Below are positions 33,424 through 42,234 of a DNA stretch of 64,000 bases, piece by piece (positions within the stretch are counted from its first letter, which is position 1; each line of letters opens with the position of its first letter). This DNA is from Candidatus Flexifilum breve (GTDB lineage Bacteria > Chloroflexota > Anaerolineae > Aggregatilineales > Phototrophicaceae): assembly GCA_016717205.1 (NCBI GenBank), contig JADKGC010000005.1:310001-374000 (forward strand). Reading direction: 5' to 3'. The position numbers and the translations under genes are program-made. The notes below the pieces were generated by a model. That model was not told the DNA's origin. It was given only the letters and a program-made list of their open reading frames with translations, and did not search any database.

Positions 33424-34371
33424 ATGAGTCGCTTACTCGGTGGGCGCGAACTCTTCATCGGTGAGATCCTCGACACGATTCCGCAGCGCGTCGCGCCGGA
33501 GCTGGTACTCGGTCCGATGCGCCAGGGTTGGCCAAGTTATCGCCTATTGGAGCAGCACATCTTCGGCCTTACGTGCTTGGTGGCGGATGCACGTGGCCCC
33601 TATGAAGATCGCGAATGCGTGCAGCAGATCTTCGAGCTGACGCTCGACGCTGACTACCCCCTCGCTGAATTGGAATCCCGCTATCTCACAAAAATTGAAC
33701 CCGTCATCGGTCGCCCGATCAAGGCGAACCGCTATGCGACCCAAAGCGCCGCACAGGTGGCGTACAGCGCCGATTGGGACAGCGTCGATTTACGCGTGAC
33801 GCTCTCGATCTACGGCGGACCGCGGGCAAGTCACGGCGGCATGGCAACGGCGGGGCTGTTCGTCAACCTGCGCGACGAGCTGCCGATTATGGCACGCTAT
33901 GCGGCGGCGCTCAGCGCGCGCGAGTCCGCTCTGTGGGGGACACTCACCAGCCCGGATGTGCTGCACATCAGCCGACTGCAAACCAAGTTAACCCCCTTCT
34001 CGCTGCAACCGTGGGCGGTGCAGAGTGATCCCGTCCGCCGAAGAGCGCAAAAAGCGTTCTACAAACGCGATCTGCTGGAAACGCCGCCGTTGGTCTCACA
34101 CCGCCTCACCGCCAACGAGGTCATGCTGTGGCGGCACAGCGCTCACCTCTTCGTCTCGACTCAATACGACACGGTGCAGCTCGTGACTGGACAAACGACT
34201 CTGGAAGTCGTCAACATCCTTCCGGCGCGGGGCGGCGGCGGGTTGAGCGTGCACGTGGGCGAACTGCAAATCACTGACGTGCCGGAATCGCGTCCGCTCA
34301 CGGAGCTGGTGGAGGCGATCCAAGCGGTGTGCGCCGTCCATTACCGCTATCAGGAAACCTACGACGACTGA
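33424..34371 (+). CDS. Hypothetical protein in glycan cassette
   Basis: 315-residue soluble protein with no recognisable family. It opens MSRLLGGRELFIGEILDTIPQRVAPELVLG, is alpha/beta throughout, and has no signal peptide, membrane helix, cysteine cluster or repeated motif. Aromatic and charged residues are spread evenly. It starts 15 bp after the membrane protein stop, with AGGAG spaced correctly, so it is probably part of the epimerase-GT2-membrane-protein operon. A structural or accessory role in glycan handling is a guess from position. Confidence 0.7.
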   Translation: MSRLLGGRELFIGEILDTIPQRVAPELVLGPMRQGWPSYRLLEQHIFGLTCLVADARGPYEDRECVQQIFELTLDADYPLAELESRYLTKIEPVIGRPIKANRYATQSAAQVAYSADWDSVDLRVTLSIYGGPRASHGGMATAGLFVNLRDELPIMARYAAALSARESALWGTLTSPDVLHISRLQTKLTPFSLQPWAVQSDPVRRRAQKAFYKRDLLETPPLVSHRLTANEVMLWRHSAHLFVSTQYDTVQLVTGQTTLEVVNILPARGGGGLSVHVGELQITDVPESRPLTELVEAIQAVCAVHYRYQETYDD

Positions 34372-34450
34372 ACCGCTCCCTGCGTCGACTCATTCCGCGA
34401 AAAGCATGTTAGACTAGAACATCTGTCCGCAAGTCGAGGAGGAGTAACGC

Positions 34451-34852
34451 ATGCAGATGAAACTGGAGTTGGTGCCTGTTCCGGTGCGCGATCTGGAGCG
34501 CGCCAAAGCCTTCTACGCCGATGTACTGGGTTTCCACGTCGATCACGACACGACGATCAGCGCCGAGGTGCGCCTCATCCAGCTGACGCCGCCGGGCTCG
34601 GCGTGTTCAATTGTCATCAGTCAGGGCATCCCGAATCTCGACGAGATGACGCCGGGGACGATCAAAGCGCTGCACCTAGTCGTCAAAGATGTCAGCGCCG
34701 CCCGCGCCGAGTACCGCGCTAAAGGCGTCGATGTCGGCGAAATCACGGATCATGGGCGCGGCGTGAAATCGGCGGGTTTCAGCGACCCGGATGGCAATTC
34801 ATGGTTGTTTCAGGAAATGGCATGGCGTTCCGCCGAATTTGAGGGGACATGA
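34451..34852 (+). CDS. VOC-family (glyoxalase-like) protein
   Basis: 133-residue VOC fold: MKLELVPVPVRDLERAKAFYADVLGFHVDHD opens the first unit, IKALHLVVKDVSAARAEYRAKGVDV the second, and FSDPDGNSWLFQEM the C-terminal metal-binding strand. The text matches the glyoxalase/bleomycin-resistance-like group with the cofactor pocket. The stop overlaps the start of the nucleoside hydrolase by 4 bp (ATGA), so the two are coupled. Substrate unknown. Confidence 0.9.
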   Translation: MQMKLELVPVPVRDLERAKAFYADVLGFHVDHDTTISAEVRLIQLTPPGSACSIVISQGIPNLDEMTPGTIKALHLVVKDVSAARAEYRAKGVDVGEITDHGRGVKSAGFSDPDGNSWLFQEMAWRSAEFEGT

Positions 34853-35793
34853 CCAAACTGCATCTCGATACGGACATCGGCGGCGACATGGACGATCTAT
34901 GCGCGCTCGCCCTGCTGCTCAAACTGCCGGATGTGGAACTGACGGGCGTGACTACGGTCGCCGAGGAGCAAGGTCGACGCGCGGGCTATGTGCGCTATGT
35001 GCTCGACCTGATGGGACGCAGCGATGTAGCGTTTGCGGCGGGCGCGGATACCGCCGACGGTTACTACCGCTATCCCACACTCGGCTACCCGCCGGATGAA
35101 GTCAATTATCCCGAACCCGTGCCGCGCATTCCCGGTCACATCGACGCGGCGCTCGATCTGCTCAAGCGGAGCATTGAACAAGGTGCGCTCATCGTCGCGA
35201 TTGGACCGTTCACCAATCTGCGCCTGCTCGACGAGAAATATCCCGGCATCCTACGCGACGCGCGTTTGTTCCTGATGGGCGTGTACGTCGACGATGTGCC
35301 GCCCGGCTACCCGGACTTCGCCCGCACCGACGACTGGAACGTGCAAGTCGATATCCGGTCGGCGCTGCATGTGCTGGAACATGCCGACCCAACCTGCATC
35401 CCGATCACCGTGACCGCGCAGACCGCCCTGCGCCGCGCTGATGTGCCGCGCTTGCGGTCAGCGGGCAGGCTCGGCGCGCTGCTGGCTCGGCAAGCCGACG
35501 CGTTCTGGGACGAGTGGCACAACGGCGAGAAATTCGCCAGCTTTACCCACGTGCCCACCGATATGATCAACTTCCACCATGACCCGCTGGCCTGCGCGAT
35601 TGCACTCGGATGGTCAGAGGGCGTGACCATAGAGCGCGTGCCGCTCACGTGGGCAGTGCGCGACACCTACCTCTACGAAACGCGTGATCCGCAGGGCAAA
35701 CCGATCAACCTGGTGACGAGCGTGGACGGTGCAGCCTTCAACCGCTACTGGGTAGAGGTGATCTGCGGCGGCACATCGGGTAAAATCGGCTGA
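34849..35793 (+). CDS. Inosine-uridine nucleoside hydrolase-like protein
   Basis: 314-residue IunH-fold N-ribohydrolase. The calcium-binding N-terminus is LDTDIGGDMDD (D7, D9, D13, D15/D16), a variant of DTDPGxDD. Further ligands are in VAIGPFTNLRLL and in FHHDPLACAIAL (catalytic/metal Asp). The length is normal. It cleaves the N-glycosidic bond of nucleosides; base preference cannot be read here. 4-bp overlap with the upstream VOC gene; the M24 peptidase gene starts 28 bp downstream. Confidence 0.9.
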   Translation: MTKLHLDTDIGGDMDDLCALALLLKLPDVELTGVTTVAEEQGRRAGYVRYVLDLMGRSDVAFAAGADTADGYYRYPTLGYPPDEVNYPEPVPRIPGHIDAALDLLKRSIEQGALIVAIGPFTNLRLLDEKYPGILRDARLFLMGVYVDDVPPGYPDFARTDDWNVQVDIRSALHVLEHADPTCIPITVTAQTALRRADVPRLRSAGRLGALLARQADAFWDEWHNGEKFASFTHVPTDMINFHHDPLACAIALGWSEGVTIERVPLTWAVRDTYLYETRDPQGKPINLVTSVDGAAFNRYWVEVICGGTSGKIG

Positions 35794-35821
35794 AAATACT
35801 CTCGCACAAAGGAATAAAGCC

Positions 35822-36922
35822 ATGCTGGATTACAAAGCCCGCATCGACGATTTACAGGCGATCAGCGGCGTCGATGCCGTAATGCTCGTGCCGGGTTCGA
35901 ACATGATCTATTTCACCGGGCTGGAATTTCACCTGTCCGAACGTCCGGTGGTCGCCATTTTCACCGCGGAGGGCTTGAGCATCATCATCCCACAGCTGGA
36001 ACTGCAGAAGATCACCAAACGACCGGATCTCGAAGTCAACGCCTTCCCGTGGTCGGATACCGAAGGCCACATGGGCGCGTTCGCCAAAGCGATCCACGAC
36101 CTCGGATTGACGGGCAAGCGCATCGGCATCGACGGCATGACCATGCGCGTCACCGAATGGATGAACTTCCAGAGCATCGACCCGACGCTGCAAGTCGTCC
36201 CGGTCGAACGCGAACTGATCAACATCCGCGCGCACAAGAAAGCCGACGAAGTCGAGTTGATGCGCGCGGCCATTCAGGCGAGCGAACGCGCGCTGGAACA
36301 ACTGCTGCGCGAAGTCAAGCCGGGCATGACCGAGCGGCAGATCAGCGCGCGGTTGAGCGAACTCGTGCTCAGCGAAGGCTGCAATGGTCTCGCCTTTGAC
36401 GCCCTGATCCAGACCGGCCCGAACAGCGACAACCCGCACGGCTTTGTGACCGACCGCGCGCTGCAGGCGGGCGAATTCCTGCTCATCGACTTCGGCGGCA
36501 GCATCGACGGCTATCCAGCCGATATCACGCGCACGTTCTGTATCGGTGCGCCGACCGCCGAAATGCAGAAGATCTACAACACGGTGCTGGCGGCCAATCT
36601 CGCGGCGCAGGCTGTCGCGAAGCCGGGCGTGCCGATGGGCGCGGTCGACCGGGCGGCGCGCGGCGTGATCGAAGCGGCGGGGTACGGGCCGTATTTCACG
36701 CATCGTACGGGGCACGGTCTCGGACTCGGCGGGCACGAACCGATCCCGCAGATTGCCTCGAACATGGATGATCTGCTGGAGCCGGGCATGAGCTTCACGA
36801 TTGAGCCGGGGATTTACATTCCGGGCATGGGCGGCGTCCGCATTGAGGATAACGTCGTCATCACGGAGACGGGTCTCGATGTGCTGACGAGCTTCCCGCG
36901 GTCGCTGCAGCTGCCGGGGTAA
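35822..36922 (+). CDS. M24-family metallopeptidase (Xaa-Pro aminopeptidase-like)
   Basis: 366-residue creatinase-fold peptidase. N-terminal domain about 1-125 (creatinase_N). The catalytic pita-bread domain has metal ligands DFGGSIDGYPADITRTF (two Asp), HRTGHGLGLGGHE (His), TIEPGIYIPGMGGVRIEDNV (two Glu). GTG/ATG choice is clear: AAAGGAAT precedes the ATG. Same direction as nucleoside hydrolase. Likely releases N-terminal residues next to proline. Confidence 0.94.
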   Translation: MLDYKARIDDLQAISGVDAVMLVPGSNMIYFTGLEFHLSERPVVAIFTAEGLSIIIPQLELQKITKRPDLEVNAFPWSDTEGHMGAFAKAIHDLGLTGKRIGIDGMTMRVTEWMNFQSIDPTLQVVPVERELINIRAHKKADEVELMRAAIQASERALEQLLREVKPGMTERQISARLSELVLSEGCNGLAFDALIQTGPNSDNPHGFVTDRALQAGEFLLIDFGGSIDGYPADITRTFCIGAPTAEMQKIYNTVLAANLAAQAVAKPGVPMGAVDRAARGVIEAAGYGPYFTHRTGHGLGLGGHEPIPQIASNMDDLLEPGMSFTIEPGIYIPGMGGVRIEDNVVITETGLDVLTSFPRSLQLPG

Positions 36923-36927
36923 AGGTC

Positions 36928-37420
36928 AACCTCACCCTCACCCCCTCTCCTAAAGGAGAGGGGCTTTTTTGCTCCGCGTCCTGAATTCGGAGGCGTGGGG
37001 CCATCGCCGGGTCGGATGCGGCGGACGCAATGATGCAATTTAACTTATGAGTACGGAGATCCCGAATGTAGGGGAGGGCAGTGTCCCCACCCGTTCTGGG
37101 CGACCTGGGTCGCCCCTACAGCCAATATCCGCGATCATTAGTTAAAGTGCATAATTGCGTCCCTACGAAGATCACTTTGGCTTGGCAGGCCAATGTTGGC
37201 TCCCCTCCCCGAATTCGGGGAGGGGCCGGGGGTGGGGTCGGAATCTGACCTTTTTCAACACCCTCAAGCCTCTCGCCTACGTGTGTTTTCCCCGTATCGA
37301 ACAGTCTGCATTAGCCAAAGCCCAAAGAGGCGGACGCAATAAATTGCGTCCCTACGAAACCCTTGCGTGATTTGAACAGCCTTACCCCAACCCCTCCCTG
37401 AATTCGGACGGGGTGAGGTT
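36928..37420. repeat. 500-bp repeat island
   Basis: No gene. In order: a CCCCTCTCC...GGAGAGGGG hairpin with T-run (36939-36970, may terminate the M24 gene); a degenerate GAATTC copy (36979-37005); a GTAGGGGAGGGCAGTG...GTCGCCCCTAC compound hairpin (37068-37120); a full GAATTC palindrome (37195-37241); a GCGGACGCAATAAATTGCGTCC hairpin (37329-37360); and a degenerate GAATTC copy (37383-37420). The densest repeat cluster in the window. Confidence 0.7.
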
Positions 37421-37423
37421 TTG

Positions 37424-38086
37424 TTACCCCGCGTGTTCGTCGTAGAATTTTTGCCATTCGGTGCGGAAGTCATCCCGCGGCTTGTTGACCACATGCGGCA
37501 CCGAGGCGGGCAGCGTCCCCACTTCGACAGGCGGGAAGTGTTCGAGAGCCTTGCGCACGAAATAGATCATCTCACTGACTTGCAGCGCCGCATTCACCCA
37601 GTGCCCGAACCACGACAGCGCGAACAGCAGCGCGATCAACAGGGCGCGGACGGGCGTCGCCCACGGCAGCGAGGCGATGATCGAGCCGATGAAGGCCGGG
37701 ATGAGGAACGAGCTGAGGATGTACGGCGCGTGGATGCGCGTCGTCAGGCGAATAGCGGTGATCGACTCGTCGCCTTCTAGCGTGGACACCTCGCCGAAAA
37801 CAGCGGCAGCGACGCCGGTACGACGGCGGCGACCGCCCCAGACCTGGCGCGTATCGCTGGTCAGGCGAAAGCCCGTCGCGCGCGGCTGAATGTAGTAGCG
37901 CCGCCCCTCCATGAACAGGTTACGCAGGTGCAGGCGTTCCGTGCTGGGGCGCGCGGCTTCGATCAGCGTTTGCACCGAGAGAGCGGGATCCGCGCGCACG
38001 ACGAGCGCGACGGGACGATGCAGCACAAAGGGATTCGCCAGCGGCCGCCACCGCGCGAACGGCCAACGGCGGCGGCGAACGGTCAT
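37424..38086 (-). CDS. Hypothetical membrane protein
   Basis: 220-residue protein. The N-terminal half (1-125) is basic and soluble (RYYIQPRATGFRLTSDTRQVWGG). Two transmembrane helices at about 126-160 (YILSSFLIPAFIGSIIASL and ALLIALLFALSWFGHWV) are followed by a cytosolic tail ending FRTEWQKFYDEHAG. I do not recognise the family. The start overlaps the TPR gene by 4 bp, and it is last in a three-gene overlapping operon. Role unknown. Confidence 0.78.
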   Translation of the reverse strand: MTVRRRRWPFARWRPLANPFVLHRPVALVVRADPALSVQTLIEAARPSTERLHLRNLFMEGRRYYIQPRATGFRLTSDTRQVWGGRRRRTGVAAAVFGEVSTLEGDESITAIRLTTRIHAPYILSSFLIPAFIGSIIASLPWATPVRALLIALLFALSWFGHWVNAALQVSEMIYFVRKALEHFPPVEVGTLPASVPHVVNKPRDDFRTEWQKFYDEHAG

Positions 38087-38994
38087 CCGGCCTCCGGATA
38101 GAGCGCGCGGGTGGAGTCGACCAGCTCCGGCAGGTTGAGCGCGGTATACAGACGCACCGCTTCGTCGAGCGCGACAATCGCTTCATCGGTGCTGCGCAGT
38201 TCGAGATTGAGCGCGCCAAGCGAGCGGAGCAGATCGGCTTCGCTGCGCTGATCGCCGAGTTCGCGGACGATCTCCAAAGTACGAACGTAGTATTTGAGCG
38301 CGTTTTGCTGGTATTCGATCTGGTTGCGACGCGACCCGCCGCTGCGCCCTAACGCCGCATACAGATTGCCGATCACGCCGAGCCGCTGCGCCTGCATGCC
38401 TTTTTCGCCGAGGTCACGGTAGAGCAGCGCCGATTCTTCAAACAGGGGGATGGCGGCCTGAAACTGATGGAGCGCGACATTGCTGTTGCCGAGGTTGCCG
38501 AGCCGCACCGCCAGCCCGCGCTGATCAGCGAGCGTCCGAGCGATGCTGACCGCTTCTTCGTGCAGGCGCACCGCGTCTTCCGGTTGGCGCATATCATCGT
38601 AGACGAGCCCGAGATTCGCCAACCAGATGCCGCGTCCGCGCTCATCGCCGACTTCGCGCGCCAGCGTCAGCGCCTGATTCAGATGCAGAATCGCCTCATC
38701 AAAGCGGCCCATTTCGCGCAGGATGTTGCCCATATTGCCGAGCAGGCCATCCTCGGTCAAGCGGTCGCCATCGGCGCGAGCGCTCAACAGCGCGCGGTGA
38801 AAGGCTTGCAGCGCCTGTTCCATCAGACCGAGGCGGTGGTAGATCAGGCCAAGGTTGCCGAGATGCCGCCCTTCGCCCGCGCGATCGCCCGCCTCCCGCG
38901 CAAGATGCGCGGCGCTTTCCAGTCCCTGAATGGCGGTGGGATAATCGCCCGTTTGCAGCGCCAGGCGCACCTGACGGAGAACATTTTCACTCAT
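38083..38994 (-). CDS. Tetratricopeptide-repeat protein
   Basis: 303-residue protein made of about six TPR units of the Kinesin-light-chain/TPR_12 type, for example EGRHLGNLGLIYHRLGLMEQALQAF, LLGNMGNILREMGRFDEAILHL and GNLGNSNVALHQFQAAIPLF. No enzyme domain or signal peptide is visible. Likely a protein-protein interaction scaffold. It overlaps its upstream neighbour by 8 bp and its downstream neighbour by 4 bp, which ties the three genes together. Confidence 0.92.
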   Translation of the reverse strand: MSENVLRQVRLALQTGDYPTAIQGLESAAHLAREAGDRAGEGRHLGNLGLIYHRLGLMEQALQAFHRALLSARADGDRLTEDGLLGNMGNILREMGRFDEAILHLNQALTLAREVGDERGRGIWLANLGLVYDDMRQPEDAVRLHEEAVSIARTLADQRGLAVRLGNLGNSNVALHQFQAAIPLFEESALLYRDLGEKGMQAQRLGVIGNLYAALGRSGGSRRNQIEYQQNALKYYVRTLEIVRELGDQRSEADLLRSLGALNLELRSTDEAIVALDEAVRLYTALNLPELVDSTRALYPEAG

Positions 38995-39586
38995 GTTTTG
39001 CGAGGCGTACCAGACTGACGATCAGCGCAGTCAACACACCCGCGGCGATCAACCCGACCCACACCCACGCGAAATCGGTTGGCAGGGGTGGCAGCAGGGT
39101 TTCCGGCGCGTTGGGCTGCGGATCAAACCGGACGATGGTGAAACGGTCGCTGACTTCGGGGAGCGTCTTGGGCGAAATCGAGTCGCGCGCGCTCATCCGC
39201 GCCAGCATAGGATCATACACAAACGGCGCAGCGCGGCGAAACAGATGCAGCACGCGCAGCACCTCCCCCGCGTTGGTGACGACGGTCGCGCGCGCTTCGA
39301 TGCGCTCCTTGCCGAGCTGCAGCGTCACTTCCGGCGACGCTAACAGATTTTGATACCAGTGGGGCTGTTCTCCCCAACCAGACATCACATAAATTTTGCT
39401 GCCGTGCCGCCGATATTCAATCGGCGTGTAGCGCGCCAACCCGGTGCGGCGTCCCACTGTGCCCAGCACCATGATGCGCGTCATGTTCAAGAATTCCCCA
39501 AGACCGGCGCGATACATCCATAATGGCATTTTCAGAAACACGCGCTGCACGCCCCGAGGATGAGGGATGAGCTGTCCGTTGATCAT
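38987..39586 (-). CDS. Deazaflavin-dependent nitroreductase-family (Ddn/DUF385-like) protein
   Basis: About 199-residue protein. The core GTVGRRTGLARYTPIEYRRHGSKIYVMSGWGEQPHWYQNLLASPEVTLQLG is the split-barrel F420-binding region of the Ddn family. The C-terminus has one transmembrane helix (FAWVWVGLIAAGVLTALIVSLV), an uncommon membrane anchor. The start is uncertain: ATG 39586 is used; a GTG at 39646 would add 20 residues with no ribosome site. First gene of the overlapping operon. Likely an F420- or FMN-dependent reductase at the membrane. Confidence 0.85.
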   Translation of the reverse strand: MINGQLIPHPRGVQRVFLKMPLWMYRAGLGEFLNMTRIMVLGTVGRRTGLARYTPIEYRRHGSKIYVMSGWGEQPHWYQNLLASPEVTLQLGKERIEARATVVTNAGEVLRVLHLFRRAAPFVYDPMLARMSARDSISPKTLPEVSDRFTIVRFDPQPNAPETLLPPLPTDFAWVWVGLIAAGVLTALIVSLVRLAKHE

Positions 39587-39646
39587 AACTTTGATAAAGA
39601 CCTCGTTTCCTAGCCCTATCTTACTCTGATCTACGTTTGTGCGCAC

Positions 39647-40190
39647 GGGTGGTTGCGCGGTTCGGCCCAGCAGTTTGCGCCCAGCGGGGCAGATGCGCCA
39701 ATTTAGCCTATGGGCTGTAGGGATGGCCTTCTAAGCTTGACCGCGACCCTACCCCCATCCTCCTAACAGGGGGAGGTTTTTAATTGTAGGGACGAGGCAT
39801 GCCTCGTCCTAGGTTGAAAATAGAACCAAAACCACGCAGAGTAACGCTTCGATTTTTCCTTTGATATGGGAATAGATAATAGGTGGGTCACCCTATCCAG
39901 AGAAGAAAACAGGACGAGGCATAAATTCATTTCAGAATCGGCATTTTGTCTAACCTCACCCCGTTTCGCTGCGCTCAACCGCCCCTCTCCAGAGGGCGAG
40001 GGGCAAAAGCACGGCGGGTCGTGTCCCTCTCCGTGGGGAGAGGGAAGGCTTGCGGAGCAAGCAGGGTGAGGTTGAGCATTTTCACCAATTGTAAACCTCG
40101 TCCCTACAGGTTTTTGGGCGAAGGAAACCCGTATTCGATTGGGACGTATAAAAAACCTAACCCGTGAGAGGGGGTGGGGCCGTTACCTAG
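39647..40190. repeat. Gene-free stretch with nested inverted repeats
   Basis: GTAGGGACGAGG (about 39786) and CCTCGTCCCTAC (about 40097) form outer inverted arms of a roughly 320-bp unit. Inside are a second ACGAGGCAT block (39916), a TTTCGCTGCGCTCAAC plus GCCCCTCTCC/GGCGAGGGG element (39953-40013, also at 9561-9618), and a TCCCTCTCC/GGAGAGGGA hairpin (40023-40045). It looks like repeat copies inserted into one another. No coding signal. Confidence 0.6.
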
Positions 40191-40220
40191 TTGCATTCCA
40201 AGCGCAAATTCGCCTATGAT
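40191..40220 (+). promoter_or_regulatory. Promoter ahead of the MFS transporter
   Basis: TTGCAT (40191-40196), 18-bp spacer, TATGAT (40215-40220). A short leader reading frame starts about 20 bp downstream and the transporter at 40369. Confidence 0.6.
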
Positions 40221-40241
40221 AGACGCACGGACTTGGGAGAG

Positions 40242-40277
40242 ATGATGATGCTCGTGCGCTGCCGCAGCCGCGGTTGA
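40242..40277 (+). CDS. Possible 11-residue leader peptide
   Basis: A GGGAGAG site is followed by ATGATGATG and a short frame encoding MMMLVRCRSRG and a TGA. It lies just downstream of the promoter at 40191-40220 and 91 bp before the MFS start. The basic, Cys-containing peptide and its position suggest a leader or attenuator, but no folded alternatives were established. Too short to be sure it is translated. Confidence 0.3.
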   Translation: MMMLVRCRSRG

Positions 40278-40368
40278 TCTAATCACTCGCTAACCGCATA
40301 TTTCCTCGCCAATGCTGTGGGCGTTACGCCGACGGCATGTTTTGATTCCCGACAGGAGACAATTGGAT

Positions 40369-41586
40369 ATGCTCAAGTATCTCAGCCGCCGGCTGACGCG
40401 CCGCGTCGGCCTCTTTGTATTCGTGCTGCTCGCCATCGAATTCGTCGACGAGGTGGCCTTTGGATTGGATCAAGCCGCGCTGCCGCTGATTCGCGACGCG
40501 CTCAACCTGAACTACGTGCAAATCGGCCTGCTGTTCACGATTCCGGGGTTGGTCGCCATGGTGATCGAGCCGCTGTTCGGGCTGATCGCCGATGGTAAGG
40601 CGCGCCGCCGCCTGATTCTCGGTGGGGGCGTCGGCTTTGTCGCGGCGTTGGCGCTGACCGGATTCAGCACCGACTTCCTCATGCTGATCTTCGCCTTCTG
40701 CCTCTTCTACCCGTCGTCGGGCGCATTCGTCAGCCTGTCGCAGGCCGCGCTCATGGACACCGATCCCACCCGCCATGAGCAGAACATGGCGCGCTGGACG
40801 TTTGCGGGTGCGGTCGGCGTGTTCGTTGGGCCGCTGCTGCTCGGGGCGATCATGGGGACGACGGGCAATTGGCGCGACGCTTACTTCGCGGTGGCGATCA
40901 TCGCGCTGGTGATCTGGTTCGCGGCAACGCGCTTCCCCTTCGCCAAATCAGCACAGATCGCCGAACCGGAAGAGGCGGGCGTGCGCGCCAGTCTGCGCGA
41001 AGTGTGGCGGGCGATCCGCAACTGGAACATCATCCGCTGGCTGGTGCTGCTCGAATTCGCCGACCTGATGATGGACATCCTCAACGCCTACCTCGCGCTC
41101 TACTTCGTCGATGTGGTGCGCGCGGGCGAATCGAGCGCGGGCATTGCGGTGGCGGTGTGGGCGGGCGTCGGCCTGATCGGCGACCTGCTGCTCATCCCGC
41201 TGCTGGAACGCGTGCGCGGCCTCACCTATCTGCGCATTAGCGCCGCGCTCAACTTCATCCTGTATCCGGCGTTTCTGCTCGTGCCCGGCTTCATCCCCAA
41301 GCTGATCATCGTGGCGCTACTCGGTTTCACCAATGCGGGCTGGTACTCGATTTTGCAGGCGCAGCTCTACTCGGCGCTGCCGGGGCGCAGCGGTCTGGTC
41401 GTGACGATCAACAGCGTGACGAGCATCATTCATGACCTGCTGCCGCTCATGATCGGCGTGGTGGCGGAGGCGTTCGGCCTCGGGTCGGCCATGTGGTTGA
41501 TGCTGCTCGGCCCCATTGCGCTGACGATTGGCATTCCACGCGGTCAGAAAACGCTGACCGCAGCAGCAGAAGAGAATGTGCAGTAA
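40369..41586 (+). CDS. MFS transporter
   Basis: 405-residue major facilitator with about 12 transmembrane helices. The loop between helices 2 and 3 has PLFGLIADGKARRRLILGGG, the family's G-x3-D-x2-G-R-R motif in variant form. The N-terminus MLKYLSRRLTRRVGLF is short and basic. The start at 40369 has AGGAG at 10 bp; the frame runs to 40312 without a site. Substrate unknown, probably a drug or metabolite exporter or a nutrient importer. A promoter and possible leader peptide lie upstream. Confidence 0.9.
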   Translation: MLKYLSRRLTRRVGLFVFVLLAIEFVDEVAFGLDQAALPLIRDALNLNYVQIGLLFTIPGLVAMVIEPLFGLIADGKARRRLILGGGVGFVAALALTGFSTDFLMLIFAFCLFYPSSGAFVSLSQAALMDTDPTRHEQNMARWTFAGAVGVFVGPLLLGAIMGTTGNWRDAYFAVAIIALVIWFAATRFPFAKSAQIAEPEEAGVRASLREVWRAIRNWNIIRWLVLLEFADLMMDILNAYLALYFVDVVRAGESSAGIAVAVWAGVGLIGDLLLIPLLERVRGLTYLRISAALNFILYPAFLLVPGFIPKLIIVALLGFTNAGWYSILQAQLYSALPGRSGLVVTINSVTSIIHDLLPLMIGVVAEAFGLGSAMWLMLLGPIALTIGIPRGQKTLTAAAEENVQ

Positions 41587-41673
41587 GCTGAGTGAACGTT
41601 TGGCGGCGGATCGCAGAGGCTGGCGTTCCGTCGCCAGCCAGCACCTCGGCTCAGAGTATATGAGGGAGAAACG

Positions 41674-42177
41674 ATGGATATTCAGGCAGTCCGCGACCTA
41701 TTTGACTACAACTATTGGGCGAACCGCCACCTGCTGACGGTCGCCGCCCAGCTCACACCCGATCAATTCACGGCGCCATCCGCGCACAGTTGGGGCGGCG
41801 TTCAGGGCACGCTCGTGCACATCCTCGACACGGAAATGGGCTGGCGCGAACTGCTGTGCGGTCGCCCCGGCGCGCCGGAACTCAAACCTGCGGACTTTCC
41901 CACGGTCGACGCGCTCCAGGAAGGTTGGCAGGCCGACGAGCAGATCATGCGGGCGTATCTCGACGGTCTGAGCGACGCCGATCTGCAGGGCATCATCCGT
42001 TATCACACGGATACGGGCGCGCTCCGTGAACGCGTGCTGTGGCACTGCCTGTTCCATGTCGTGAATCACGGCATGCAGCATCGCAGTGAAGTCGCGTCTA
42101 TGCTCACGGGCTACGGTCACTCGCCGGGCGATATTGACTTCACTGTCTTCTTGAACCAACGCGCCGGGTTGGAATAA
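41674..42177 (+). CDS. DinB-family protein
   Basis: 167-residue four-helix DinB/YfiT-type bundle. It begins MDIQAVRDLFDYNYWANRHLLTVAAQL, and the metal-ligand histidines appear as VHILDTEMGW (His near 50) and FHVVNHGMQHRSEVASML. The length is typical. The family includes thiol-dependent transferases and DNA-damage-inducible proteins. It is followed by a hairpin repeat and, on the opposite strand, by DNA-alkylation repair genes, but co-regulation is not shown. GAGGGAG precedes the ATG. Confidence 0.9.
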   Translation: MDIQAVRDLFDYNYWANRHLLTVAAQLTPDQFTAPSAHSWGGVQGTLVHILDTEMGWRELLCGRPGAPELKPADFPTVDALQEGWQADEQIMRAYLDGLSDADLQGIIRYHTDTGALRERVLWHCLFHVVNHGMQHRSEVASMLTGYGHSPGDIDFTVFLNQRAGLE

Positions 42178-42184
42178 CGGGGAT

Positions 42185-42232
42185 CTCACCCCCAGCCCCT
42201 CTCCCGTAGGAGAGGGGCTGGGGATGAGGTTA
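42185..42232. repeat. GC-rich hairpin repeat between convergent genes
   Basis: A near-perfect CCCAGCCCCTCTCC-CGTAGG-AGAGGGGCTGGG hairpin sits exactly between the DinB stop and the AlkD-like stop. It may end both transcripts, though no long T-run follows. Confidence 0.65.
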
Positions 42233-42234
42233 AC

